Notes: generated by a model not told the origin, from the letters alone. A DNA stretch of 10,500 nt from Clostridia bacterium (GCA_017399225.1 JAFQEB010000111.1:1-10500); one strand, 5' to 3'. Positions 1-6,503 are shown, numbered from the stretch's first letter. Translations and numbers: made by a program.

Positions 1-1
1 C

Positions 2-211
2 CTGAAGAAGATGGGCGTTATGGCCCTGGAGATGGAAGCCGCCGCCCTGTACATGAACGCCGCCCGCTACGGCAAGCGTGGCCTGTGCATCTGCACCATC
101 TCCGACCATGTCCTCAAGGGCGTGGAAACCACCTCCGAGGAGCGGCAGAATTCCTTCACCACCATGATGAAGGTGGCCCTGGATGTTGCCGTGGCCATGG
201 AGAATAAGTAA
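2..211 (+). CDS. deoD: Purine nucleoside phosphorylase, DeoD type (C-terminal part, cut by window edge)
   Basis: Only the last 69 codons are present; the gene begins left of the window and ends with TAA at 209-211. The enzyme cleaves purine (deoxy)nucleosides with phosphate to give the free base and (deoxy)ribose 1-phosphate in the cytoplasm. The visible part carries the family motif [11 protein letters not shown], whose Met-Glu matches the nucleoside-binding Met180/Glu181 of E. coli DeoD, and TISDH, whose Asp matches catalytic Asp204. The Glu-to-Asp spacing here is 23 residues, the same as in E. coli, and about 34 residues follow the Asp, so the C-terminus looks complete. Its neighbour deoB uses the sugar phosphate it makes, which supports the call. 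A 200-base gap containing a hairpin array separates them. The hexameric DeoD family fits better than the trimeric PNP family because of the EMEAA and SDH motifs. Confidence 0.9.
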   Translation: MKKMGVMALEMEAAALYMNAARYGKRGLCICTISDHVLKGVETTSEERQNSFTTMMKVALDVAVAMENK

Positions 212-362
212 GTCGATATAAATCCCCTGGGGAATTTTCGATATACGCTGCGCGTTCGATATACGCTGCGGCGCAAGAGGGATTTCTTTCCTATCGAGCG
301 GCAAAGCCGCATATCGAATTTGCAAAGCAAATATATCGAATGGGCAACGCCCATATATCGAC
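212..362. repeat. Inverted array of six short stem-loop modules with TCGATATA/TATATCGA spacers
   Basis: The element starts with GTCGATATA (212-220) and ends with its exact reverse complement TATATCGAC (354-362). Inside are six self-complementary modules separated by a TCGATAT spacer in the left half and ATATCGA in the right half. Left modules: 220-237 (AAATCCCC/GGGG-ATTT with one bulged A), 245-255 (ACGC-TGC-GCGT) and about 263-275 (CGC/GCG, weakest). Right modules: 298-310 (GCGGC-AAA-GCCGC), 318-332 (ATTTGC-AAA-GCAAAT) and 340-354 (ATGGGC-AAC-GCCCAT). A 16-base direct repeat occurs at 237-252 and 255-270. The centre, about 276-291, is not part of any module. No T-tract follows, so it does not look like a simple terminator, although it sits between deoD and deoB. 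I do not recognise a named repeat family. It fills most of the 200-base gap before deoB. Confidence 0.85.
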
Positions 363-411
363 AATGATGCACCGTAACCCAAAACATTTTGACGCTTTTT
401 GAGGTATCATT

Positions 412-1578
412 ATGAAACGCATTTTTCTGTTCGTCCTGGACTCCTGCGGTGTGGGCGAGCTGCCGGACGCGGCGGCTTTTGGGGATGTGGGGGTCAATAC
501 CCTCCGCTCCTGCGCTTCCTCCGACAGGCTTTCCATCCCCAATCTGATCGCCGCGGGCATCGGAAACATTGACGGCGTGGACTACCTTCCCAAAGCGGAG
601 CAGCCTGCCGGGGCAGTGTGCCGTCTGGCAGAGCGGTCCATGGGCAAGGACACCACCATCGGTCACTGGGAGATCGCCGGACTGGTATCCCCGGAGCCTT
701 TGCCTACCTACCCGGGCGGATTCCCGGAGGAGGTGCTGAAGGCCTTTGAGGAAGCCACCGGCCGGGGCTGCATCTGCAACCTGCCCTATTCCGGCACCGA
801 TGCCATCCGGGACTATGGCCAGGAGCAGCTGGACACCGGAAAGTGGATCGTCTATACCTCCGCCGATTCCGTGTTCCAGGTAGCCGCCAATGAGGACTTC
901 ATTCCTCTGGAGGAGCTTTACGATGCCTGCCATAAGGCCCGGGAGATCCTCCAGGGCAGGCACGGCGTGGGCCGGGTCATCGCCCGCCCCTTCGTAGGCA
1001 ATTCCGAAACCGGCTTCAAGCGGACTTCCAACCGCCATGACTACTCCCTGCTGCCTCCCGCCCCCACCATGCTGGATGCCATCAAGGCCGCGGGGCTGGA
1101 TTCCATCGCCGTGGGCAAGATCCACGACATCTTCGCCGGACAGGGCGACACCGAGTATGTCTACAACAAGAGCAACGCCGACGGCATGGACCACGCCATG
1201 GACTACGCAAAACGGGATTTCCACGGCCTGTGCTTTGTAAATCTGGTGGACTTCGACATGGTCTACGGCCACCGCCGGGACATCGACGGCTACGCAAAGG
1301 CCCTGACGGAGTTCGACACCTGGCTGGGAACCTTCCTGCCCATGCTGGGGGATGAGGATCTGGTAATGATCACCGCCGACCACGGCTGCGACCCCGCCTA
1401 TACCAAAACCACCGACCACACCCGGGAATATGTGCCCCTGGTGATCCTGGGCAAACAGGTAAAGCCTGTGAATCTCGGAACCCGCCGGAGCTTTGCCGAT
1501 ATCGCCGCCACCGTCACCGACCTGCTGGGCGTGGAATACGACACCCCCGGCGAGAGCTTCGCAAAGGAAATCCTGTAA
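412..1578 (+). CDS. deoB: Phosphopentomutase
   Basis: It interconverts (deoxy)ribose 1-phosphate and the 5-phosphate, linking nucleoside phosphorolysis to central carbon metabolism in the cytoplasm. The 388-residue product has normal family length and belongs to the alkaline phosphatase-like metalloenzymes. The opening FLFVLDSCGVGELPDA holds metal ligand Asp10. GKDTTIGHWE (78-87) holds the phosphorylated Thr, probably Thr81. NLVDFDMVYGHRRD (277-290) gives Asp282 and His287, TADHG gives Asp323/His324, and TDHTREYVP gives His336. These correspond in order to the two-manganese site known from Bacillus cereus phosphopentomutase. Related phosphoglycerate mutases lack the long cap segment with VGRVIARPFVG (187-196) and NRHDY seen here. 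The start ATG has GAGGT at 401-405, six bases upstream. It lies downstream of deoD and upstream of cdd, with repeat-filled gaps of 200 and 327 bases, so cotranscription is plausible but not shown. Confidence 0.97.
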   Translation: MKRIFLFVLDSCGVGELPDAAAFGDVGVNTLRSCASSDRLSIPNLIAAGIGNIDGVDYLPKAEQPAGAVCRLAERSMGKDTTIGHWEIAGLVSPEPLPTYPGGFPEEVLKAFEEATGRGCICNLPYSGTDAIRDYGQEQLDTGKWIVYTSADSVFQVAANEDFIPLEELYDACHKAREILQGRHGVGRVIARPFVGNSETGFKRTSNRHDYSLLPPAPTMLDAIKAAGLDSIAVGKIHDIFAGQGDTEYVYNKSNADGMDHAMDYAKRDFHGLCFVNLVDFDMVYGHRRDIDGYAKALTEFDTWLGTFLPMLGDEDLVMITADHGCDPAYTKTTDHTREYVPLVILGKQVKPVNLGTRRSFADIAATVTDLLGVEYDTPGESFAKEIL

Positions 1579-1602
1579 ATTGTTGTTTCCCGGATAGTCC
1601 GC

Positions 1603-1863
1603 TGTAGGGTTGGGGCATGCCCCAACCGGGCACTGGCGGAATTGCGTGGTATCAGTATTGCATCAAGCAAACAATTCTGTCATCCCGAGCGGACAGCGGG
1701 AGCCGAGGGATCTTCGCACTTTCGTAACTGCTGAGCAGACTTTTCCTGCGAAGATCCTTCGACGCGCTTCGCTTGCTCAGGATGACATAACTGCTGGACT
1801 CTGCATTTTCTATACCGCTCAGTCCAACAACTGCATCGGCGGGGGCATGCCGCCCGCCCTACA
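1603..1863. repeat. Nested palindromic intergenic repeat (outer TGTAGGG pair enclosing an inner inverted repeat)
   Basis: The 327-base gap between deoB and cdd is almost all repeat. TGTAGGG at 1603-1609 and CCCTACA at 1857-1863 form the outer ends. Next to each end is a GC-rich palindrome with the same GGCATGCC-type core: 1608-1627 is a perfect 20-base palindrome and 1838-1858 is a near-perfect hairpin with GGCGGG/CCCGCC arms. Between them lies a separate inverted-repeat element at 1678-1787. I see no credible coding region here and no terminator with a T-tract. The left end starts 25 bases after the deoB stop, and the right end is 42 bases before the cdd start. Repeats of this general look are, to my memory, common between genes in gut Clostridia; I cannot name the family. 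Confidence 0.75.
1678..1787. repeat. Inner inverted-repeat element with TGTCATCC / GGATGACA ends
   Basis: The left end TGTCATCCCGAGC (1678-1690) matches the reverse complement of the right end GCTCAGGATGACA (1775-1787) with one mismatch. Further in, GGATCTTCGCA (1708-1718) pairs perfectly with TGCGAAGATCC (1747-1757). Between these arms the two 17-base stretches (1691-1707 and 1758-1774) match only in part. The centre holds a small CTGCT-G-AGCAG hairpin (1728-1738). The end-plus-GAAGATCC arrangement resembles a widespread bacterial intergenic repeat with TCATCCTGAGCG and GAAGGATC words; this is recalled, not searched. No transposase is encoded, so any mobility would be non-autonomous. Confidence 0.75.
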
Positions 1864-1905
1864 ACACGTAAATCGATAATTTACCAGAGCACCAGGAGGT
1901 AACAC

Positions 1906-2316
1906 ATGACTCCCGAAAAACTGATCTCCCTGGCAAAGGAAGCCATGACCCATGCCTATGTGCCCTATTCCGGCTACAAGGTGGGGGCGGCGCTGCTGTG
2001 TGCCGACGGCACCGTATACCAGGGCTGCAACATTGAAAACGCCGCCTACGGCCCCACCAACTGCGCCGAACGCACCGCCTTCTTTAAGGCGGTCTATGAC
2101 GGTCACCGGGATTTCGTGTCCATCGCCGTATGCGGCGGCAAGGACGGCATCATCACCGGGGCCTTCCCCCCCTGCGGAGTCTGCCGCCAGGTGATGCGGG
2201 AATTCTGCGCCGACGATTTTGTGATCTACATGGTGTCCCCGGAGGGGTATCAGGCCTGTACCCTGGCGGAGCTTTTGCCCTTCAGCTTCTCCGCGGGAGA
2301 ACACATGCAAGCCTGA
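1906..2316 (+). CDS. cdd: Cytidine deaminase
   Basis: It hydrolytically deaminates cytidine and deoxycytidine to uridine and deoxyuridine with a zinc-bound water, in pyrimidine salvage. The 136-residue product matches the short homotetrameric cytidine deaminases of Gram-positive bacteria rather than the long E. coli form. The N-terminal YVPYSGYKVGAALL (18-31) is the family signature. CNIENAAYGPTNCAERTA (41-58) carries substrate-binding Asn42/Glu44, zinc ligand Cys53 and catalytic Glu55. PPCGVCRQ (88-95) supplies zinc ligands Cys90 and Cys93. All key residues are present. AGGAGGT at 1894-1900 is five bases before the ATG. No clear promoter is visible in the repeat-filled upstream gap, and no terminator follows, so its transcription unit is uncertain. 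Its place between deoB and the nucleoside transporter genes fits a salvage role. Confidence 0.97.
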   Translation: MTPEKLISLAKEAMTHAYVPYSGYKVGAALLCADGTVYQGCNIENAAYGPTNCAERTAFFKAVYDGHRDFVSIAVCGGKDGIITGAFPPCGVCRQVMREFCADDFVIYMVSPEGYQACTLAELLPFSFSAGEHMQA

Positions 2317-2370
2317 CGGGGACAAATGGCGGAAATTCCCGGAAAAACTCACAAAAAACCGTGAAGGATA

Positions 2371-2399
2371 TTGATTTTTTCACAGAAATGTGCGACAAT
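2371..2399 (+). promoter_or_regulatory. Candidate sigma-A promoter for the binding-protein gene
   Basis: TTGATT at 2371-2376 and GACAAT at 2394-2399 are separated by exactly 17 bases, in an AT-richer stretch than the surrounding DNA and about 50 bases before the ATG at 2451. The -10 is imperfect, so this is a moderate candidate. I see no purine-riboswitch-like fold in the 2317-2450 gap. Confidence 0.5.
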
Positions 2400-2450
2400 G
2401 ACCATGGTATGTGAATTACCAACAAAAGAAAATTATGGAGGAATGAAAAC

Positions 2451-3674
2451 ATGAAGAAGATTTTTGCTCTGCTTCTGGCTGTTCTGATGGTCGCTTCCCT
2501 GTGCGCAGGCTGCGGCAGCAGCGGCAACGGCGAGGCCGCCGGCAACAGCGAGTACAGAATCGCAATGGTTACCGACTACGGTGATATCACCGACCAGTCC
2601 TTCAACCAGACCACTTGGGAAGCCGTTGTGAAGTTCGGTGAGGACAACAACGTGGAGACCAAGTACTACAAGCCCACTTCCAACGATACCGCAGGCCGTG
2701 TGGCTTCCGTGGAGCTGGCCATCGCTGAGGGCTACAACGTCATCGTTATGCCCGGCTACGCCTTCGGCGGCACCATCGTGGAGTGCGCTGAGACCTATCC
2801 CGATGTCAAGTTCTTCGCTCTGGACGTGGGCGCCGGCGACCTGCTGGAGACCGCTGTTGCCAACAAGGGCGAGAGCTATGACTACAACCCCGACAACTGG
2901 AACCTGACCGACTACGTCTACATGGACAATGTCTACTCCGCCATCTATCAGGAAGAGCTGTCCGGCTACATGGCCGGCTACGCCGCTGTCAAGCTGGGCT
3001 ACACCAAGCTGGGCTTCCTGGGCGGTATGGCTGTTCCCGCTGTTATGCGTTTCGGCTACGGCTATGTGCAGGGCGCTGATGCTGCCGCTGCCGAGCTGGG
3101 CATCACTGTCGATATGAAGTACGCTTACGGCAACCAGTTCTTCGGCGACGCTGACATCACCGCCGTTATGGACACCTGGTATGCCGACGGCACCGAGGTC
3201 GTCTTCGCCTGCGGCGGCGGCATCTACACCTCCGCTGTCGACGCTGCCAAGGCTGCCGGCAAGAAGGTCATCGGTGTTGACGTTGACCAGGCTGCTGTCA
3301 TCGCCGCTTACGCTGCCGGCGACGGCGCTTCCGAGGACGAGATCGCTGCCTGCATGGATCTGACCGTCACCTCCGCTATGAAGGGCCTGCGTCCCACCAC
3401 CATCGATACCCTGACCGACATCATCATCAACGGCAAGTGGGAGAACTACGTTGGCAAGATCCAGACTCTGGGTCTGGTCTCCGCTGATCCCGAGGCTAAC
3501 TACGTTCAGATCCCCATGGGCACCACCCAGTTCGAGGATGGCAAGTTCACCGCTGATGACTACAAGGCCATCGTCAAGGGCATGTTCGAGGGCACCATCG
3601 CTGTCTCCAACGACATCTCCGCTGAGCCCGCTCCCACCAACGTCAACGTTTCCTGGCTGGGCAACCTGAAGTAA
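2451..3674 (+). CDS. bmpA: BMP-family nucleoside-binding lipoprotein of an ABC transporter
   Basis: The 407-residue product is the extracellular, membrane-anchored substrate receptor of the ABC importer encoded just downstream. The N-terminus MKKIFALLLAVLMVASLCAGC is a lipoprotein signal peptide with the lipidated Cys at 21. The -3 residue is Cys18 rather than the usual Leu, a tolerated but less typical lipobox. A Gly/Ser/Asn-rich linker follows. The mature part shows the BMP (PnrA/Med) pattern: VTDYGDITDQSFNQTTWEA (40-58), VIVMPGYAF (97-105), EELSGYMAGYAA (168-179), LGFLGGMAVPAVMRFGYGY (187-205) and KKVIGVDVDQ (271-280). Characterised BMP proteins next to Nup-type ABC genes bind purine or pyrimidine nucleosides; the exact ligand cannot be read from sequence. 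GGAGG at 2437-2441 precedes the ATG by nine bases. Codon choice is strongly restricted (many GCT, CTG, AAG, TAC), unlike deoB, suggesting high expression. A terminator closes the gene. Confidence 0.93.
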   Translation: MKKIFALLLAVLMVASLCAGCGSSGNGEAAGNSEYRIAMVTDYGDITDQSFNQTTWEAVVKFGEDNNVETKYYKPTSNDTAGRVASVELAIAEGYNVIVMPGYAFGGTIVECAETYPDVKFFALDVGAGDLLETAVANKGESYDYNPDNWNLTDYVYMDNVYSAIYQEELSGYMAGYAAVKLGYTKLGFLGGMAVPAVMRFGYGYVQGADAAAAELGITVDMKYAYGNQFFGDADITAVMDTWYADGTEVVFACGGGIYTSAVDAAKAAGKKVIGVDVDQAAVIAAYAAGDGASEDEIAACMDLTVTSAMKGLRPTTIDTLTDIIINGKWENYVGKIQTLGLVSADPEANYVQIPMGTTQFEDGKFTADDYKAIVKGMFEGTIAVSNDISAEPAPTNVNVSWLGNLK

Positions 3675-3697
3675 TTTCATATTTCCCACTGAAATGA

Positions 3698-3722
3698 GGG
3701 CGAGCTTCGGCTCGCCCTTTTT
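3698..3722 (+). terminator. Rho-independent terminator after the binding-protein gene
   Basis: GGGCGAGC (3698-3705) pairs perfectly with GCTCGCCC (3710-3717) around a TTCG loop closed by C-G, the unusually stable cUUCGg tetraloop. TTTTT follows at 3718-3722. It begins 24 bases after the bmpA stop and should end most transcripts before the ATPase gene. Confidence 0.93.
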
Positions 3723-3767
3723 GTGCTCAAAATAAACAAAAAAATTCCGTTTTCCATCGGATTTTAT

Positions 3768-3796
3768 TTGAATTTATGGCACGCATCGTGTATAAT
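3768..3796 (+). promoter_or_regulatory. Sigma-A promoter for the ABC ATPase-permease operon
   Basis: TTGAAT (3768-3773), a 17-base spacer, then a perfect TATAAT (3791-3796). Transcription would start near 3803, about 27 bases before the TTG start at 3830. The upstream in-frame ATG at 3776 lies between the -35 and -10 boxes and so cannot be in this transcript. Confidence 0.82.
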
Positions 3797-3814
3797 AAAT
3801 GGGCAGTTAAGAAA

Positions 3815-3822
3815 AAGGAGGT
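3815..3822 (+). promoter_or_regulatory. Ribosome binding site that fixes the TTG start of the ATPase
   Basis: AAGGAGGT at 3815-3822 is a near-perfect anti-Shine-Dalgarno match, seven bases before the in-frame TTG at 3830-3832. The alternative ATG at 3776 has no such site. Confidence 0.88.
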
Positions 3823-3829
3823 AATTGGA

Positions 3830-5362
3830 TTGAGCAGCTCACCCTATGCGATCGAAATGGTGAACATTACCAAACGGTTCCCCGGAATCATCGCAAATGA
3901 CAACGTGACCCTTCAGCTTCGCGCTGGCGAGATCCATGCACTGCTGGGCGAAAACGGCGCCGGCAAGTCTACCCTGATGAGCGTCCTGTTCGGCCTGTAC
4001 CAGGCGGAGGAGGGCATTATCAAGAAAAACGGTGTTGAGGTAACCATCAACAACCCCAACGATGCCAATGCTCTGGGCATCGGCATGGTGCACCAGCACT
4101 TCAAGCTGGTGGAATGCTTCTCCGTTCTGGACAACATCATCCTGGGCGTGGAGGATGCCAAAAACGGCCTGCTCCAGCGGGACAAGGCCCGGGAAAAGGT
4201 CATGGCCCTGTCCGAAAAGTATGGCCTCAGCGTCAATCCCGATGCCATCATTGAGGATATTTCCGTAGGTATGCAGCAGCGTACCGAAATTCTGAAGATG
4301 CTCTACCGGGACAATGAGATCCTGATCTTCGACGAGCCCACCGCAGTGCTGACCCCCCAGGAAATCGAAGAACTGCTGCAGATCATGAAGAATCTGGCAG
4401 CAGAGGGAAAATCCATCCTCTTTATTACCCATAAGCTCAACGAGATCATGTCCGTTGCCGACCGGTGCAGCGTCCTGCGCAAGGGCAAGTACATCGGCAC
4501 CGTGGACATCGCCTCCTGCACCAAGGACGACCTGTCCCGGATGATGGTGGGCCGTGACGTGGAGTTCGCTGTTCAGAAGACTCCCGCCCAGCCTAAGGAC
4601 GTGGTGCTGGATGTGGAGCATATGTCCGTGGCTTCCAAGCTCAGCAAGAAGAATGCCGTCAACGATGTTACCTTCCAGGTTCGTGCCGGCGAGATCGTCT
4701 GCATCGCGGGCATCGACGGCAACGGCCAGAGCGAGCTGGTATTCGGCATCTCCGGCCTGGAAAACGTCAGCAGCGGCACCGTGAAGCTGCTGGGCACCGA
4801 TATCACCAACGCCCCCATCCGTAAGCGCTCCCTCATGGGCATGAGCCACATCCCCGAGGACCGGCACAAGCACGGCCTGGTGCTGGACTACACCCTGGAG
4901 GACAACATGATCCTGCAGCGCTACTTCGAGCCGGAGTTCACCAACAAGTTCGGCTTCCTGCGCCGCAAGAACATCCGCACCTATGCCGAGCGGCTGATCG
5001 AGCAGTACGATGTCCGCTCCGGTCAGGGCCCCATCACCATTTCCCGGGCCATGTCCGGCGGCAACCAGCAGAAGGCCATCATCGCCCGTGAGATCGACAA
5101 GGATCCCCAGCTGCTCATCGCCGTCCAGCCCACCCGCGGCCTGGACGTGGGTGCTATTGAATATATCCACAAGCAGATCGTGGCCCAGCGGGATGCCGGT
5201 AAGGCAGTGCTGCTGGTCTCTCTGGAGCTGGACGAGGTCATGACCGTTTCCGACCGCATTCTCGTCATGTACGAGGGCGAGATCGTAGGCGAGCTGGATC
5301 CCAAGAAGACCACCGTGGAAGAGCTGGGCCTGTATATGGCCGGCGCAAAGAAGGAGGGGTAA
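3830..5362 (+). CDS. nupA: Nucleoside ABC transporter, tandem ATPase subunit
   Basis: This 510-residue protein powers the importer formed with the two permeases downstream and the BMP lipoprotein upstream. It has two fused nucleotide-binding domains, as in the sugar/nucleoside (RbsA-like) group. Domain 1: Walker A GENGAGKST (40-48), Q-loop Gln89, a degenerate signature SVGMQQR (from 145), Walker B ILIFDEP with Asp168/Glu169, and switch His201. Domain 2: a degenerate Walker A GIDGNGQSE without the Lys (294-302), a canonical signature MSGGNQQ (408-414), and Walker B IAVQP with Gln433 in place of the catalytic Glu. One composite ATP site is therefore intact and the other is degenerate, normal for this family. 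I chose the TTG start because of the AAGGAGGT site and because the ATG 54 bases upstream lies within the promoter. The stop is five bases before the next start. Gene name follows lactococcal NupABC; substrate is inferred. Confidence 0.92.
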   Translation: MSSSPYAIEMVNITKRFPGIIANDNVTLQLRAGEIHALLGENGAGKSTLMSVLFGLYQAEEGIIKKNGVEVTINNPNDANALGIGMVHQHFKLVECFSVLDNIILGVEDAKNGLLQRDKAREKVMALSEKYGLSVNPDAIIEDISVGMQQRTEILKMLYRDNEILIFDEPTAVLTPQEIEELLQIMKNLAAEGKSILFITHKLNEIMSVADRCSVLRKGKYIGTVDIASCTKDDLSRMMVGRDVEFAVQKTPAQPKDVVLDVEHMSVASKLSKKNAVNDVTFQVRAGEIVCIAGIDGNGQSELVFGISGLENVSSGTVKLLGTDITNAPIRKRSLMGMSHIPEDRHKHGLVLDYTLEDNMILQRYFEPEFTNKFGFLRRKNIRTYAERLIEQYDVRSGQGPITISRAMSGGNQQKAIIAREIDKDPQLLIAVQPTRGLDVGAIEYIHKQIVAQRDAGKAVLLVSLELDEVMTVSDRILVMYEGEIVGELDPKKTTVEELGLYMAGAKKEG

Positions 5363-5366
5363 GCAA

Positions 5367-6503
5367 GTGAATAAGGACAAAACTCCCCTGATCCGTCAGG
5401 ACGGCTTCCAGACCCTGCTGGCCTCTCTGGTGTGCATTCTGGGCGGCCTGGTGGTGGGCTATATCGTGCTGCTGCTCATCGAGCCCAGCGGCGCCTTTGA
5501 AGCCATCGTTGCCGTTATGAAGAGCTTCTTCCGCTATCCCGGCAAGCTGATGCTGAAATATATGGGCCAGACCCTGGTCCGCACCGTGCCCCTGCTGCTG
5601 TGCGCATTGTCCGTGCTGTTTGCCTATAAGGTAGGCATGTTCAATATCGGCGCGGCAGGCCAGTATGTAGCCGGTGCCTGCGCGGGTCTGTACGCGGCCC
5701 TGGCCTGGAATATGCCCTGGTATGTGTGCCTGGTTCTGGCTATGCTGGCCGGTGCCCTGCTGGGCGGCCTGTCCGGCTTGCTGAAGACCCTCTGCAACGT
5801 CAACGTGGTCATCTCCGGCATCATGCTGAACTGGATCACCCTGTATCTGACCAACCTGGTTCTGACCACCGTCAAGAGCCCCAACAGCCCCTATACCAAG
5901 TCCCTTCAGGGCACCAATCCCGGTGCGCTACTGCCCAGCCTGGGACTGGAAAAGCTGTTCAATAACGAAAAGAGTGTTACCATCGCCCTGCCCATCGCCA
6001 TTATTATGGCTGTGGTGGTCTGGGTGGTGCTGAACAAGACCCGTTTCGGCTATGAGCTGAAGGCCACCGGCAGCAACTACAACGCCGCCCGTTACTGCGG
6101 CATGAAGGAAAACCGGAACATCATTATGACCATGATGATCGCGGGAGCGCTGGCCGGCATGGGCGCGGGCCTGCTGTATCTCACCGGCATTGAGGATTGG
6201 GAAACTACCATCTCCTCCGTCCCCGGCATGGGCTTCAACGGCATCGCCGTTGCCTTCCTGGGCGGCCTGAGCCCCCTGGGTTCCATCCTGTCCGCTTTCT
6301 TCATCCAGTATATTACCACCGGCGGCGGTAACGTGGATCTGCAGGTCTACTGCTCTCAGATCTCCAGCCTGATTTCCGCTCTCATCATCTACCTGTGCGC
6401 CTTCGTGGCCTTCTTCAAGTTCTTCCTCCAGACCCAGCTTCGCAAGCAGGATGAAAAGAAGGCTGCCCTTGCCGCGCAAAACAAGGAAGGAGGCAACACC
6501 TAA
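5367..6503 (+). CDS. nupB: Nucleoside ABC transporter permease (first, larger subunit)
   Basis: A 378-residue integral membrane protein of the BPD_transp_2 (branched-chain amino acid/ribose/nucleoside permease) family, forming one half of the transport channel. It starts with GTG at 5367, nine bases after AAGGAGG (5351-5357), and only four bases after the ATPase stop. About eight or nine hydrophobic segments are visible, roughly at residues 16-38, 72-86, 100-115, 117-140, 145-168, 205-223, 252-274, 290-313 and 331-354. The family motif KVGMFNIGAAGQY spans 88-100. The cytoplasmic loop FGYELKATGSNYNAARYCGM (227-246) is the likely contact with the ATPase, and GFNGIAVAFLGGLSPLG (289-305) is typical of nucleoside-type members. 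The charged tail after 355 is cytoplasmic. Its TAA shares one base with the next ATG, indicating translational coupling. Confidence 0.92.
   Translation: MNKDKTPLIRQDGFQTLLASLVCILGGLVVGYIVLLLIEPSGAFEAIVAVMKSFFRYPGKLMLKYMGQTLVRTVPLLLCALSVLFAYKVGMFNIGAAGQYVAGACAGLYAALAWNMPWYVCLVLAMLAGALLGGLSGLLKTLCNVNVVISGIMLNWITLYLTNLVLTTVKSPNSPYTKSLQGTNPGALLPSLGLEKLFNNEKSVTIALPIAIIMAVVVWVVLNKTRFGYELKATGSNYNAARYCGMKENRNIIMTMMIAGALAGMGAGLLYLTGIEDWETTISSVPGMGFNGIAVAFLGGLSPLGSILSAFFIQYITTGGGNVDLQVYCSQISSLISALIIYLCAFVAFFKFFLQTQLRKQDEKKAALAAQNKEGGNT

Noticed and set aside
212..362. CRISPR array
   Set aside because: Spacing is only 18-25 bases, orientation flips at the centre, and the segments between the repeats are themselves palindromes; no cas genes are present.
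67..1419. Long open frame of 450 codons on the minus strand, opposite deoB
   Set aside because: It runs antisense to a well-supported gene, has no ribosome binding site, and its sequence shows no family motif. It is the mirror of GC-rich codon use in deoB.
1610..1879. 89-codon plus-strand open frame in the gap between deoB and cdd
   Set aside because: It runs straight through the palindromic repeats, has no ribosome binding site, and encodes no recognisable domain.
2361..2383. GTGAA...TTTTTTCAC as a terminator after cdd
   Set aside because: The stem is only five base pairs and AT-rich, the T-run is inside the loop and stem rather than after it, and it overlaps the promoter candidate.
2317..2450. 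Purine riboswitch upstream of the nucleoside-binding lipoprotein gene
   Set aside because: I could not find the three-way junction with paired loops or an attached terminator; the stretch is a plain AT-rich promoter region.
2433..3689. 418-codon minus-strand open frame opposite bmpA, and a similar 513-codon frame opposite the ATPase (3839-5380)
   Set aside because: Both are repetitive in Val, Gly, Asp, His and Leu, as expected from the reverse complement of biased codons. They span the real genes and lack start signals.
3776..3829. N-terminal extension of the ATPase from ATG 3776
   Set aside because: The ATG lies between the -35 and -10 boxes of the operon promoter, and the TTG at 3830 has the ribosome binding site.
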